From positions 1-12,986 of the forward strand of contig JAEYSQ010000110.1 in NCBI GenBank assembly GCA_023434465.1: a DNA stretch of 12,986 bases, written 5' to 3'. The stretch is from Actinomycetes bacterium. GTDB lineage: Bacteria; Actinomycetota; Thermoleophilia; Solirubrobacterales; 70-9. The notes below the pieces were generated by a model. It saw only the letters and a program-made list of their open reading frames with translations. It was not told the origin of the DNA and did not search any database. Shown piece by piece: positions 6,279-12,727 of the stretch; positions within the stretch are counted from its first letter, which is position 1; every line of letters begins with the position of its first letter. The position numbers and the translations under genes were made by a program.

Positions 6279-8273
6279 ATGTCCAATCGACTCGCCGACG
6301 AGACCAGCCCCTACCTCCTCCAGCACAAAGACAACCCGGTTCAGTGGCAGCCATGGGGCCCCGACGCCCTGGACGAGGCCAGTGAACGCGAGGTTCCGAT
6401 TCTGCTTTCGGTCGGGTACGCGGCCTGCCACTGGTGTCATGTGATGGAGCGCGAGTCATTCGAGGATGAGACCACCGCTGCCTACATGAATGACCACTTC
6501 GTCCCGGTCAAGGTCGACCGTGAGGAACGTCCGGACATCGATGCGATCTACATGGAAGCCGTCCAGTCGATCACCGGACAGGGCGGCTGGCCGCTCACCG
6601 CCTTCCTGGATCCGGCTGGGGTCCCGTTCCACGGCGGCACTTACTTTCCGCCCGATACCTCGCGTGGCATGCCGAGTTTCATGATGGTGATGGAGGCTGT
6701 GGTCAAGGCGTGGGACGAGAAGCGGGAAGAGATCCTCGCCCAGTCGAGTGACGTCCGGACCAGGCTGGGTGCGGTCTCGCTGATCGCCGCACCCGAAGGT
6801 GAGCTCGATCCGGATCTCCCGGCCAAGCGGACCGCAAACCTGGCCGAGCAAATTGACACGGAACTCGGAGGGTTCGGTCCGGCTCCGAAGTTTCCACCCG
6901 CGTCGGCCCTTGATTTCATGCTTGGACAGGGTGAGACGGCGACGGTGGAGGTCACGCTGGACCGGATGGCCGCCGGCGGCCTCAACGATCAGCTGGCCGG
7001 CGGGTTCGCCCGCTACTCGGTTGACGACCGGTGGCTGGTTCCCCACTTCGAAAAGATGCTTTACGACAATGCGCTGCTGGCTCGCACCTATCTCCGCGCC
7101 TGGCAGGTGACCGGTCACGACCGTTATCGCTGGGTCGCCCAGAAAACGCTGGACTGGGCGCTGTCGGAAATGCTCGATCCGGCGGGTGGCTTCTTTGCCT
7201 CTCTCGACGCCGATTCGGAAGGCGTGGAAGGCCTTTTCTACACTTGGACGCCGGAAGAGATCAAAGCCGCACTCGGGGAACGGGCGGCGCAGGCGATCGA
7301 CGCGTTCGGAGTCACCACGGAAGGTCACCTGGAAGGCCGCAGCGTCCTTCACCTCCCGGGGGGAAGTCCCCCTGACGAGCTCGACCCGGATCTGGAGGGC
7401 CTGATCGATGCGCTTCTGACCGAACGTACGAAGCGGGTCAGACCGGCTCTTGACGACAAGGTGTTGAGCTCCTGGAACTCACTGATGATTTCTGCTCTCT
7501 CGGAAGCCGGGGCCGTGCTCGGCCGCGCCGATTACCTCGATGCGGCCCGCCGCACGGCAGACTTCATCTGGAACGGGATGCGGAGCCCTCAGGGGAATCT
7601 GCTGAGAACCTGGCGCCACGGAGAGGCGCGCCTCAACGCCTACCTCGAAGATCACGCCTTTCTGCTCGAGGCCCTGATCGATCTCTACCAGGCCACCTTT
7701 GACCCCGAGATCTTTCGCCGGGCGCAGGCGGTCGCCGAAACGATGATCGACCGGTTCGCTGACCCGGCCCGGGGAGGGTTCTTCACCACTTCCCACGATC
7801 ACGAGGATCTGATCGCCCGGCGCAAGGATGTCGGCGATCACCCGATCCCGGCCGGGAGCTCCTCGGCGGCGCTTGGGCTCCTGCGGCTTTCCGGTCTGAC
7901 CGGTGAATCGGCCTACCGTCGCAAGGCCGCGGAGGTACTCAAGCTGCTGGCGCCGGCCACGGCGCGCCAGCCGGCCGCTTTTGGCCACCTTCTGCAGGCC
8001 CTGGCGCTCTACCACTCCTCGGGTCCCGAGCTGGCGATCGTCTGGTTGCCCGACGGCGCCCAGACGGATGCCTCGGCGCTGGTCGCGGAAGCCCGTCGTC
8101 GGTACCGTCCGAATCTGGTCATTGCCGGAGGTGCCGAAGGAGAATCCACTCCCCCGCTGCTTCGGGACCGCAGCCTGCTCGAGGGCCAGCCCACCGCCTA
8201 CGTTTGTCATAACTTCACCTGCAAGGCGCCGGTGACCAGTCCGGAGGTCCTCGGAAAGGAACTTGATGCCTGA
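6279..8273 (+). CDS. YyaL/SPATA20-type thioredoxin-fold protein (DUF255)
   Basis: The 664-residue product has the family's full length and two-part architecture. An N-terminal thioredoxin-like domain begins SNRLADETSPYLLQH and carries the hallmark CHWCH (Cys50, Cys53), then VKVDREERPD, GGWPLTAFL and GGTYFPPD. The remaining part is an (alpha/alpha)6-barrel region related to glycan epimerase and glycosidase folds, with VPHFEKMLYDNA (254-265) and a closing CHNFTCKAPV pair of cysteines. The family is widespread from bacteria to mammals. Its biochemical role is not established, although a redox or sugar-linked activity is often guessed. The start was set at 6279 because the conserved family sequence begins there and a good ribosome-binding site precedes it. 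The SnoaL-like gene overlaps its last eight bases, implying coupled translation. Confidence 0.9.
   Translation: MSNRLADETSPYLLQHKDNPVQWQPWGPDALDEASEREVPILLSVGYAACHWCHVMERESFEDETTAAYMNDHFVPVKVDREERPDIDAIYMEAVQSITGQGGWPLTAFLDPAGVPFHGGTYFPPDTSRGMPSFMMVMEAVVKAWDEKREEILAQSSDVRTRLGAVSLIAAPEGELDPDLPAKRTANLAEQIDTELGGFGPAPKFPPASALDFMLGQGETATVEVTLDRMAAGGLNDQLAGGFARYSVDDRWLVPHFEKMLYDNALLARTYLRAWQVTGHDRYRWVAQKTLDWALSEMLDPAGGFFASLDADSEGVEGLFYTWTPEEIKAALGERAAQAIDAFGVTTEGHLEGRSVLHLPGGSPPDELDPDLEGLIDALLTERTKRVRPALDDKVLSSWNSLMISALSEAGAVLGRADYLDAARRTADFIWNGMRSPQGNLLRTWRHGEARLNAYLEDHAFLLEALIDLYQATFDPEIFRRAQAVAETMIDRFADPARGGFFTTSHDHEDLIARRKDVGDHPIPAGSSSAALGLLRLSGLTGESAYRRKAAEVLKLLAPATARQPAAFGHLLQALALYHSSGPELAIVWLPDGAQTDASALVAEARRRYRPNLVIAGGAEGESTPPLLRDRSLLEGQPTAYVCHNFTCKAPVTSPEVLGKELDA
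8253..8260 (+). promoter_or_regulatory. Ribosome-binding site inside the yyaL-type gene
   Basis: GGAAAGGA sits within the last codons of the upstream gene, 5 bases before the ATG at 8266. It favours that ATG over the TTG at 8263. Confidence 0.5.
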
Positions 8274-8778
8274 CTCAACGACCCCTTCGGCCAGCGAAAT
8301 TGCCGCCGGCTACTTTGATTGCGTGACCCGGCAGGACATCGATGGCATGATCGCCTGCTGGAAGCCTGGCGGTAAAGCCAGATTCGTCGGCATGGACGAG
8401 CTCAAGGTCGATCGGGATTATCCCTCCTGGTTTGGAAACCTCTTTTCTTGCTTCCCTGATTTCCGCTTCGAGGTCGTGAACATCATCGGCAGCGGTGAGG
8501 AGGCTTCGGTTCACTGGCGAGCGACCGGGACTTTCGACGGAGAAGGGATTTTCGAGGGCTTCAGACCGAACGGAGCGACCATCGACATCGAAGGGATCGA
8601 CCTGCTCACCCTTGAGAACGGCAGGATCGTCCGGATCACGGCTTTGTTGAACGGACTCGAGTTGGCCCGACAGTTGGGCGCGGTTCCCGCAAGGGGATCG
8701 TTTGCCGACCGGGCGATGGCCAACGCTTTCAACGCCAAGACCGCGCTCGCGGCGAAACTCCGGGAGCTGCGCAACTAG
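8266..8778 (+). CDS. SnoaL-like / NTF2-fold protein
   Basis: This 170-residue soluble protein has the alpha+beta cone fold seen in SnoaL-like polyketide cyclases, limonene-epoxide hydrolases and many uncharacterised proteins. It begins with a helix, EIAAGYFDCVTRQDIDGMIAC, then beta strands, a FPDFRFEV segment, VHWRATGTFDGEGIFEGFRPNG, IDIEGIDLL, and a C-terminal RIVRITALLNGLELARQLGAVP. The last pattern (strand, then a helix ending in QLG) is typical of the SnoaL/ester-cyclase group. About 35 residues of alanine-rich helix follow, longer than most relatives. The cavity could bind a small hydrophobic molecule, but no substrate can be read from sequence. It overlaps the yyaL-type gene by eight bases. 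Its TAG stop abuts the glutamine synthetase stop with no terminator between them. Confidence 0.8.
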   Translation: MPDSTTPSASEIAAGYFDCVTRQDIDGMIACWKPGGKARFVGMDELKVDRDYPSWFGNLFSCFPDFRFEVVNIIGSGEEASVHWRATGTFDGEGIFEGFRPNGATIDIEGIDLLTLENGRIVRITALLNGLELARQLGAVPARGSFADRAMANAFNAKTALAAKLRELRN

Positions 8779-10131
8779 TTAAAGAACCGGCAGGAAACTC
8801 TCGATCTCGAAAGGGGTGACCTGAACCCGGTAGGCGTCCCATTCCTGGCGCTTCAGTTCTATGAAGCGGCGGAAGGTGTGTTCACCGAGGGTTCGCAGCA
8901 CCAGTTCGGAATCGGCCGCCAGTTCGATCGCTTCGCCGAGCGTTGCCGGCAATTGCTCGATGCCCCGTTGGACCAGTTCGTCCGGGCCGAGGTGGTAGAG
9001 ATTCTCTTCCATCGGCTCGGGCAGCTCGTAGCCCTTCTCTATTCCCTCGAGTCCGGCCTGGAGCAGGCCGGCGAAACTCAGATAAGGATTGCAGGCCGGG
9101 TCCGGGCACCGGATTTCGACTCCGGTCGCCTCGGCCTGGTCGCCGCTCGCCTGGGGAACCCGGATCAGCGAAGATCGGTTGCGACGCGACCAGGAAAGGT
9201 AGACCGGAGCCTCAAAACCGGGTACCAGCCGCTTGTAGGAGTTGACCCACTGGGCGTAGAGCGGCGCGATCTCGCGGGCATGCCGGAGCTGACCGGCGAT
9301 GAAGGATTTCGCGGTCGATGAGAGGACACCCGGCTTCTCGCTGTTGAAGAAGGCGTTCTTGCCGTCCTTGAGGAGGGACTGGTGAAGGTGCATCCCGGAT
9401 CCGTTGGCTTTGCCGAGCGGTTTCGGCATGAAGGTCGCGTGCCAGCCTTGTTGGACCGCGTACTCCTTGACCACGATCTTGGCGGTCATCACGTCATCGG
9501 CCGTGGTCAGGGCCCCGGCGGGCTTGAGGTCCAGTTCGTGTTGCGATGGCCCAGCCTCATGATGGGTCGACGCGACCTGCACGCCCATCTGTTCAAGCGC
9601 GAGCACCGTCTCCCGGCGCACGTCCGAGCCGGCATCCAGCGTGGTCAGGTCGAAGTAGCCGCCCTCGTCGAGGATCTCGGGGACCCCACCTTCGGGTCGG
9701 GCCGAGCGGAAATAAAAGAACTCGAGTTCCGGGGCGACCACATAATCATCGAAGCCGAGGTCGACAGCACGATCGAGGGCCCGCTTCAAGACCCAGCGGG
9801 GGTCTCCCTCGTAGGTGTGACCGCCCGGCACTTCGATGTCACAGAACATGCGGGCTACCGCGTCGGTCCCGCCCGGACGCCAGGGAATCAGGCTGAAGGT
9901 GGAAGCATCGGGGCGGGCCACCATGTCGGATTCCTCGACCGGGTTGAAACCGGTCAGCGAGGCGCCGTCGAAGCCCATTCCCTGGTCGAAGGCCCGTTCG
10001 AGTTCGCTCGAATTGATCGAGAAACTCTTCAGGTTGCCCAGCACGTCGGTGAACCAAAGTCGGACGAAACGGACGTCGAACTCCTTGACTGCTTCGAAGA
10101 CGTCATCCGGGGTATTGGTCTGTACTGCCAT
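8779..10131 (-). CDS. Glutamine synthetase type I, GlnA2-like lineage
   Basis: This 450-residue member of the GSI family condenses glutamate and ammonia (or, in some relatives, another amine) using ATP. Metal and substrate residues are all present: Glu135 and Glu137 in APELEFF, HHEAG (Glu192), QHEL (Glu199), NGSGMH (His248), NRSSLIRVP and VEIR (Glu339). The length and the lack of an extended C-terminus match GSI-alpha enzymes. The openings RFVRLWFTDVLG and GFDGAS, with the ending YRVQVTPFEIESFL, recall mycobacterial GlnA2 and its Streptomyces relatives, some of which have been reported to glutamylate polyamines. The loop after GFDGASLTGF reads NPVEESD, so the arginine of the Bacillus feedback switch (FVRIEESD) is replaced. 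An NLY (Tyr379) sits at the adenylylation-tyrosine position but lacks the DLPPEE context. AAGGAG precedes the ATG by 4 bases. Confidence 0.92.
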   Translation of the reverse strand: MAVQTNTPDDVFEAVKEFDVRFVRLWFTDVLGNLKSFSINSSELERAFDQGMGFDGASLTGFNPVEESDMVARPDASTFSLIPWRPGGTDAVARMFCDIEVPGGHTYEGDPRWVLKRALDRAVDLGFDDYVVAPELEFFYFRSARPEGGVPEILDEGGYFDLTTLDAGSDVRRETVLALEQMGVQVASTHHEAGPSQHELDLKPAGALTTADDVMTAKIVVKEYAVQQGWHATFMPKPLGKANGSGMHLHQSLLKDGKNAFFNSEKPGVLSSTAKSFIAGQLRHAREIAPLYAQWVNSYKRLVPGFEAPVYLSWSRRNRSSLIRVPQASGDQAEATGVEIRCPDPACNPYLSFAGLLQAGLEGIEKGYELPEPMEENLYHLGPDELVQRGIEQLPATLGEAIELAADSELVLRTLGEHTFRRFIELKRQEWDAYRVQVTPFEIESFLPVL

Positions 10132-10230
10132 CGGACTCCTTGAAAGGCTTGGAAATGGCTTGTCAGCCGGGATCGAGGTACTTCCGCCGGAAACGATACG
10201 CGAAGGGGCTTGAAAGGCGCCGCCGAAGAG

Positions 10231-10272
10231 GGTATAACTTACTTGCGGTAAGTAACTAGCTAAAAGTAAAGT
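10231..10272. promoter_or_regulatory. Divergent promoter region with a 17-bp palindromic operator
   Basis: TTACTT-N5-AAGTAA spans 10239-10255. On the minus strand a TATACC -10-like element (10236-10231) lies directly beside it, so the palindrome fills the spacer of a likely glutamine synthetase promoter. On the plus strand, TTGCGG (10243-10248) and TAAAGT (10267-10272), 18 bases apart, could drive the AhpD-fold gene. The promoter elements are weak matches. The palindrome itself is exact. Confidence 0.45.
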
Positions 10273-10302
10273 AATGGCTCGCTAAACGGCTACTAAAGCG
10301 GG
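10259..10302. repeat. Four TAA-centred direct repeats with an 11-bp period
   Basis: Units starting at 10259, 10270, 10281 and 10292 share [GA][CG]TAA[AT]. The TAA falls at 10261, 10272, 10283 and 10294, exactly one helical turn apart. They lie just upstream of the predicted -35 region of the glutamine synthetase promoter, where OmpR-type activators such as actinobacterial GlnR and PhoP bind 11-bp direct repeats. The bases do not match either known consensus. Confidence 0.4.
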
Positions 10303-10326
10303 ATGCGGGTTCACCACAGAAACACT

Positions 10327-10332
10327 GGGAAG
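10327..10332 (+). promoter_or_regulatory. Ribosome-binding site favouring the GTG start at 10342
   Basis: GGGAAG lies 9 bases before GTG 10342. The earlier in-frame ATG at 10303 has no comparable site and sits among the TAA repeats, so the downstream GTG is preferred. Confidence 0.45.
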
Positions 10333-10341
10333 CGTGACATC

Positions 10342-10908
10342 GTGACCGTAAAGACTGAAGTCAGCCGATTCCATATCCACGACGAACTGACCGCGCCCGA
10401 CGAGAGCGCGCCGATCCTCAAGAGCATTCAGGTGGGTGGCCGCCAGGTAAACAAACTTGTCGGAGTCCTGGCCGGTTCGCCGGCAGTTCTGCGCGCCTAC
10501 ACGAGGATGCGGGCCGAACTCCAGCAGGGTGAACTTCCTCAGGCGACTCGCCACCGGATCGCACTCGCGGTAGCCGAGCATCGGGGGGACGCGTACAGCG
10601 TCGTCCAGTACGCGAAGACCGCGCGCAACGCCGGCCTCGGCCTCGACGAGGTTTCCAGGGCCCGGAGCTTCGCCTCCTCCGATCCCCGTGAGCAGGCTCT
10701 CCTCACCTACCTGAAGGCGGCCCTCGAAGCCGAAGGTGACCCACCGATCTATCTCCACGAGGAAGCCCGTGAGGCAGGCTGGGATGACGAACAGATCCTC
10801 GAGGCCCTCGCCCACGTGGCGATGGGAGAATTTCAAAGCGTGATGGCCGCAGCTGCGGCCCTCCCGAAGGATCAGGCAACTCCGCGGGTTCTGCCCGACG
10901 CCGCCTGA
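10342..10908 (+). CDS. AhpD/carboxymuconolactone decarboxylase-fold protein lacking the catalytic cysteines
   Basis: From the GTG start the product has 188 residues. It aligns by pattern with AhpD-like CMD proteins: an N-terminal SRFHIHDELTAPDES, then GSPAVLRAY, RHRIALAVAE, a helix ending in TARNAGL, SSDPREQALLTYLKA, and a final EILEALAHVAMGEFQSVM-type helix. The usual GCDYCLxAH active site reads GDAYSVVQY. Both cysteines and the histidine are replaced, and the entire protein contains no cysteine at all. AhpD-type disulfide or peroxidase-partner chemistry is therefore impossible. A decarboxylase-like, binding or structural role remains possible. The ATG at 10303 would add 13 residues but has a poor ribosome site and no resemblance to the family. 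A strong terminator follows after about 85 bases. Confidence 0.8.
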   Translation: MTVKTEVSRFHIHDELTAPDESAPILKSIQVGGRQVNKLVGVLAGSPAVLRAYTRMRAELQQGELPQATRHRIALAVAEHRGDAYSVVQYAKTARNAGLGLDEVSRARSFASSDPREQALLTYLKAALEAEGDPPIYLHEEAREAGWDDEQILEALAHVAMGEFQSVMAAAAALPKDQATPRVLPDAA

Positions 10909-10913
10909 TCCAT

Positions 10914-10984
10914 CCCAAAGCTGGGTCCACCTCTCTCCCAAGGACCCCCAAGACGAGGCCACTCCCTCCCTAACCGGCCTCGTC
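10914..10984 (+). other. Run of short hairpins in the 3' untranslated region
   Basis: Before the terminator there are three inverted repeats: CCCA-AAGC-TGGG (10914-10925), GGGTCC with GGACCC (10923-10928 and 10942-10947), and a perfect 9-bp GACGAGGCC / GGCCTCGTC (10952-10960 and 10976-10984) with a 15-base loop. The first two overlap and are mutually exclusive. No open reading frame or promoter is evident here. Confidence 0.4.
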
Positions 10985-10992
10985 CACACAAA

Positions 10993-11027
10993 AGGACGGC
11001 CCCAGACGGGGCCGTCCTCTTTGTTTC
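10993..11027. terminator. Bidirectional intrinsic terminator
   Basis: An 11-bp perfect stem, AGGACGGCCCC (10993-11003) with GGGGCCGTCCT (11008-11018), closes an AGAC loop and is followed by CTTTGTTTCG. The minus-strand reading is followed by TTTGTGTGG. It lies between two convergent genes and can end both transcripts. Confidence 0.85.
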
Positions 11028-11058
11028 GTACCTCTCGAAGCTTCGGTGCGGCTCTTGC

Positions 11059-11832
11059 TTAGCGGCTCTCGACCCGTACGCCGTAGGTCAGCGCACCGTT
11101 GAAGCGGCATCCATACGAGGCCAGCGAGTTGACCTTGATCTGGGGCTTTGAGTTCCTCATGTTCGGCGTCTGGTTGCAGGTGTTGCGATTACGGCTGGCA
11201 ACCCAGCTGTTGTTTTCGTTGAAGGTTTCGCAGACCGCCGCGTTCCGCATCTGCCCGTTGATCACTTCGCAGGCTCGCGGCACGGAGAGCGCCGGAGCCC
11301 AGGTCGGGACGATCAGCGAGATGTAGTCACCCTTGTTCACCTTGACCGGCCGGGGCAGGTTGAAGGTGGCGGTCTTGCCGAGGAAATTGGTCAGATTCTT
11401 GACCTGGGTGCGGCGACGAAGCTTGTAGACCGTCTTGCCGTTCTGGACCTTCTTCGCGAGGATGCCGATCGCCGCCTGCGGAAGATCGCCAAACCGGTTC
11501 TCGAAGAATCGCATCTGACTCATGTTCGGCTTGCCCAGCTTGATTCGCCAGCGCGTGATGTTGCCGACGAAAGGCACCCGGTACGAGTTCGGGACGCCAC
11601 CGGCCTTGCCCTGGATTCCGCTGACCACGACGATCGACTGGCAGCGCTCGGGACAGGTCGGGATCCGCTTGGCACTGGCCTTGCCGAGGTAGACGGCCTT
11701 GCCCGGAGCGGCATCGGCCGTGTTTCCCGGGCCGGTCAGGATCGCAAGCCCGGCGAGCAGGGCGAAGAGCCCGGCGAGGGCGGCTGCAGCCTGGGTGCGG
11801 CGACCGACGGCCGAAAAGGTCTTTGCTGTCAT
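11059..11832 (-). CDS. Secreted six-cysteine protein of unknown function
   Basis: From the ATG at 11832 the product has 257 residues. It starts with a Sec-type signal peptide: MTAKTFSAVGRR, a hydrophobic Ala/Leu core (about 15-34), then ADA-A with likely cleavage near residue 41. The mature part is basic and carries six cysteines (PTCPERC, RACEVI, AVCETF, RNTCNQ, YGCRF), enough for three disulfides. It also has beta-rich segments such as RWRIKLGKPN, a RFGDLPQAAIGIL stretch and VNKGDYISLIVPTWAPAL. I recognise this layout only as a conserved hypothetical secreted protein of Solirubrobacterales-like actinobacteria, from memory. AAGGAG lies 11 bases before the chosen start. A start at 11865 would add 11 polar residues before the signal peptide, which is less likely. 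No enzyme motif is seen. Confidence 0.75.
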   Translation of the reverse strand: MTAKTFSAVGRRTQAAAALAGLFALLAGLAILTGPGNTADAAPGKAVYLGKASAKRIPTCPERCQSIVVVSGIQGKAGGVPNSYRVPFVGNITRWRIKLGKPNMSQMRFFENRFGDLPQAAIGILAKKVQNGKTVYKLRRRTQVKNLTNFLGKTATFNLPRPVKVNKGDYISLIVPTWAPALSVPRACEVINGQMRNAAVCETFNENNSWVASRNRNTCNQTPNMRNSKPQIKVNSLASYGCRFNGALTYGVRVESR

Positions 11833-12002
11833 AAGTTCACTAGCTCCTTTTTCTGTCCCCGACATCGGCCATTTCGACGACCGGTCCCGTTTCGCGCGGT
11901 GGGTATGCCTGTTTGGCGCGGCGGGTCACGGTACAAACAGCGCAAATCCCGTGAAGGATCGGTTTTCCCCTGCAAAGAAACGGCCGAGCGCTGCGAAGCG
12001 GG
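11833..12002 (-). promoter_or_regulatory. 170-base leader/promoter region of the six-cysteine protein gene
   Basis: No gene is seen. The region holds a 7-bp inverted repeat, CTGTTTG (11909-11915) with CAAACAG (11934-11940), separated by 18 bases, which could be an operator or a leader hairpin. Just after the upstream stop codon a short CGCT-TCGC-AGCG hairpin, with TTTCTTT further on, may be a weak terminator for the rlpA-like gene. No confident -35/-10 pair was found. Confidence 0.3.
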
Positions 12003-12707
12003 TTACTTGCCGCGCGAGACGATCGCGTGACGCACGTTGCCGACGCCGGCCGAAGTCAGGCCGACGGCCTTCGCGGCAGCTGCAGTCAGATCCCAGGTGC
12101 GACCACGGATGTAGGGACCGCGGTCAATCACCGGGGCGATGATGTACTTGCCGCGGAAGCCGATCAGCACGCGGGTTCCGCAGGGAAGGGTCTTGTGGGC
12201 CAGGCCGATGGTGCGGGGCCGCAGAGTGACCTTGCCGCAGGCCGTGCCGTTGCCGTAGAGCCCGGGGCCGTACCAGGAGGCGTGGCCGGTTCGCATCGAC
12301 CGGACCAGAGCCCTGGAGGTCGCCTTGTTCACCACGCCGCTTCGGGCCATGCTGGCCTTGTTCTGGAACCGACGGACCGCGCTGGTGGTCGGGCGATCGA
12401 AGTTTCCGACCAGGTTTCCCCTCAGCAGCCGCTTTGAACGAACGATGCTCTTCAGCACTGTCACGTCCGGGCCGGCCATGCCCTCGCGGAGCACGCGATT
12501 GCCGAAGCGGGTGCCGCGGACGGCGGCAGCGCCGGTGGCGGATTTCGCCGGCCCCGAAGTAGTACTCGGCGTCGCCATCCCGATTCCGCCGGAGGAAGCG
12601 CCCGCACCGTCGGCCTTGAAACCGGTCACCGCCGCGGCTGCAACCACGATGAAGGCGAGGAGCATTGCGGCGATATTCAATTTGCCCAGCCGGAGGCTGC
12701 GAACCAT
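12003..12707 (-). CDS. RlpA-like double-psi beta-barrel protein with peptidoglycan-binding domain
   Basis: The 234-residue exported protein begins with a basic N-terminus and a hydrophobic helix (about 10-29) that is a signal peptide or anchor, then an Ala/Ser/Gly/Thr-rich linker (about 30-65). Residues 68-135 form a PG_binding_1-type domain with VLREGMAGPDVTVLK and a GNFDRPTTSAVRRFQN core. Residues 140-230 form the RlpA/DPBB domain: GHASWYGPGLYGNGTACG, LAHKTLPCGTRV, and VIDRGPYIRGRTWDLT, which contains the aspartate expected in RlpA-type barrels. RlpA proteins act on or bind peptidoglycan, some as lytic transglycosylases. Whether this one is catalytic is not settled by sequence, and the two cysteines (157 and 176) could form a disulfide. 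Expression is probably controlled by the riboswitch ending 20 bases before the ATG. The only purine-rich site, AAGGA, touches the start codon. Confidence 0.87.
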   Translation of the reverse strand: MVRSLRLGKLNIAAMLLAFIVVAAAAVTGFKADGAGASSGGIGMATPSTTSGPAKSATGAAAVRGTRFGNRVLREGMAGPDVTVLKSIVRSKRLLRGNLVGNFDRPTTSAVRRFQNKASMARSGVVNKATSRALVRSMRTGHASWYGPGLYGNGTACGKVTLRPRTIGLAHKTLPCGTRVLIGFRGKYIIAPVIDRGPYIRGRTWDLTAAAAKAVGLTSAGVGNVRHAIVSRGK

Positions 12708-12727
12708 TCCTTCGTCTCTCTTTCGGT

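Noticed and set aside
6456..7352. Long minus-strand open frame opposite the yyaL-type gene
   Set aside because: It is a shadow of a strongly conserved gene. It shows no ribosome site or recognisable domain.
10231..10302. Classical actinobacterial GlnR box (AC-n9-AC or gTnAC-n6-GaAAC) near the glutamine synthetase
   Set aside because: AC and GT steps are not spaced by 11 here, and only a partial GTAAC-n6-AAAGT match is found. Only the TAA periodicity is reported.
11833..12002. A second ydaO-type riboswitch before the six-cysteine protein gene
   Set aside because: The conserved GGGGACC, GGGGYGAAT and CAGCTAACC blocks are absent.
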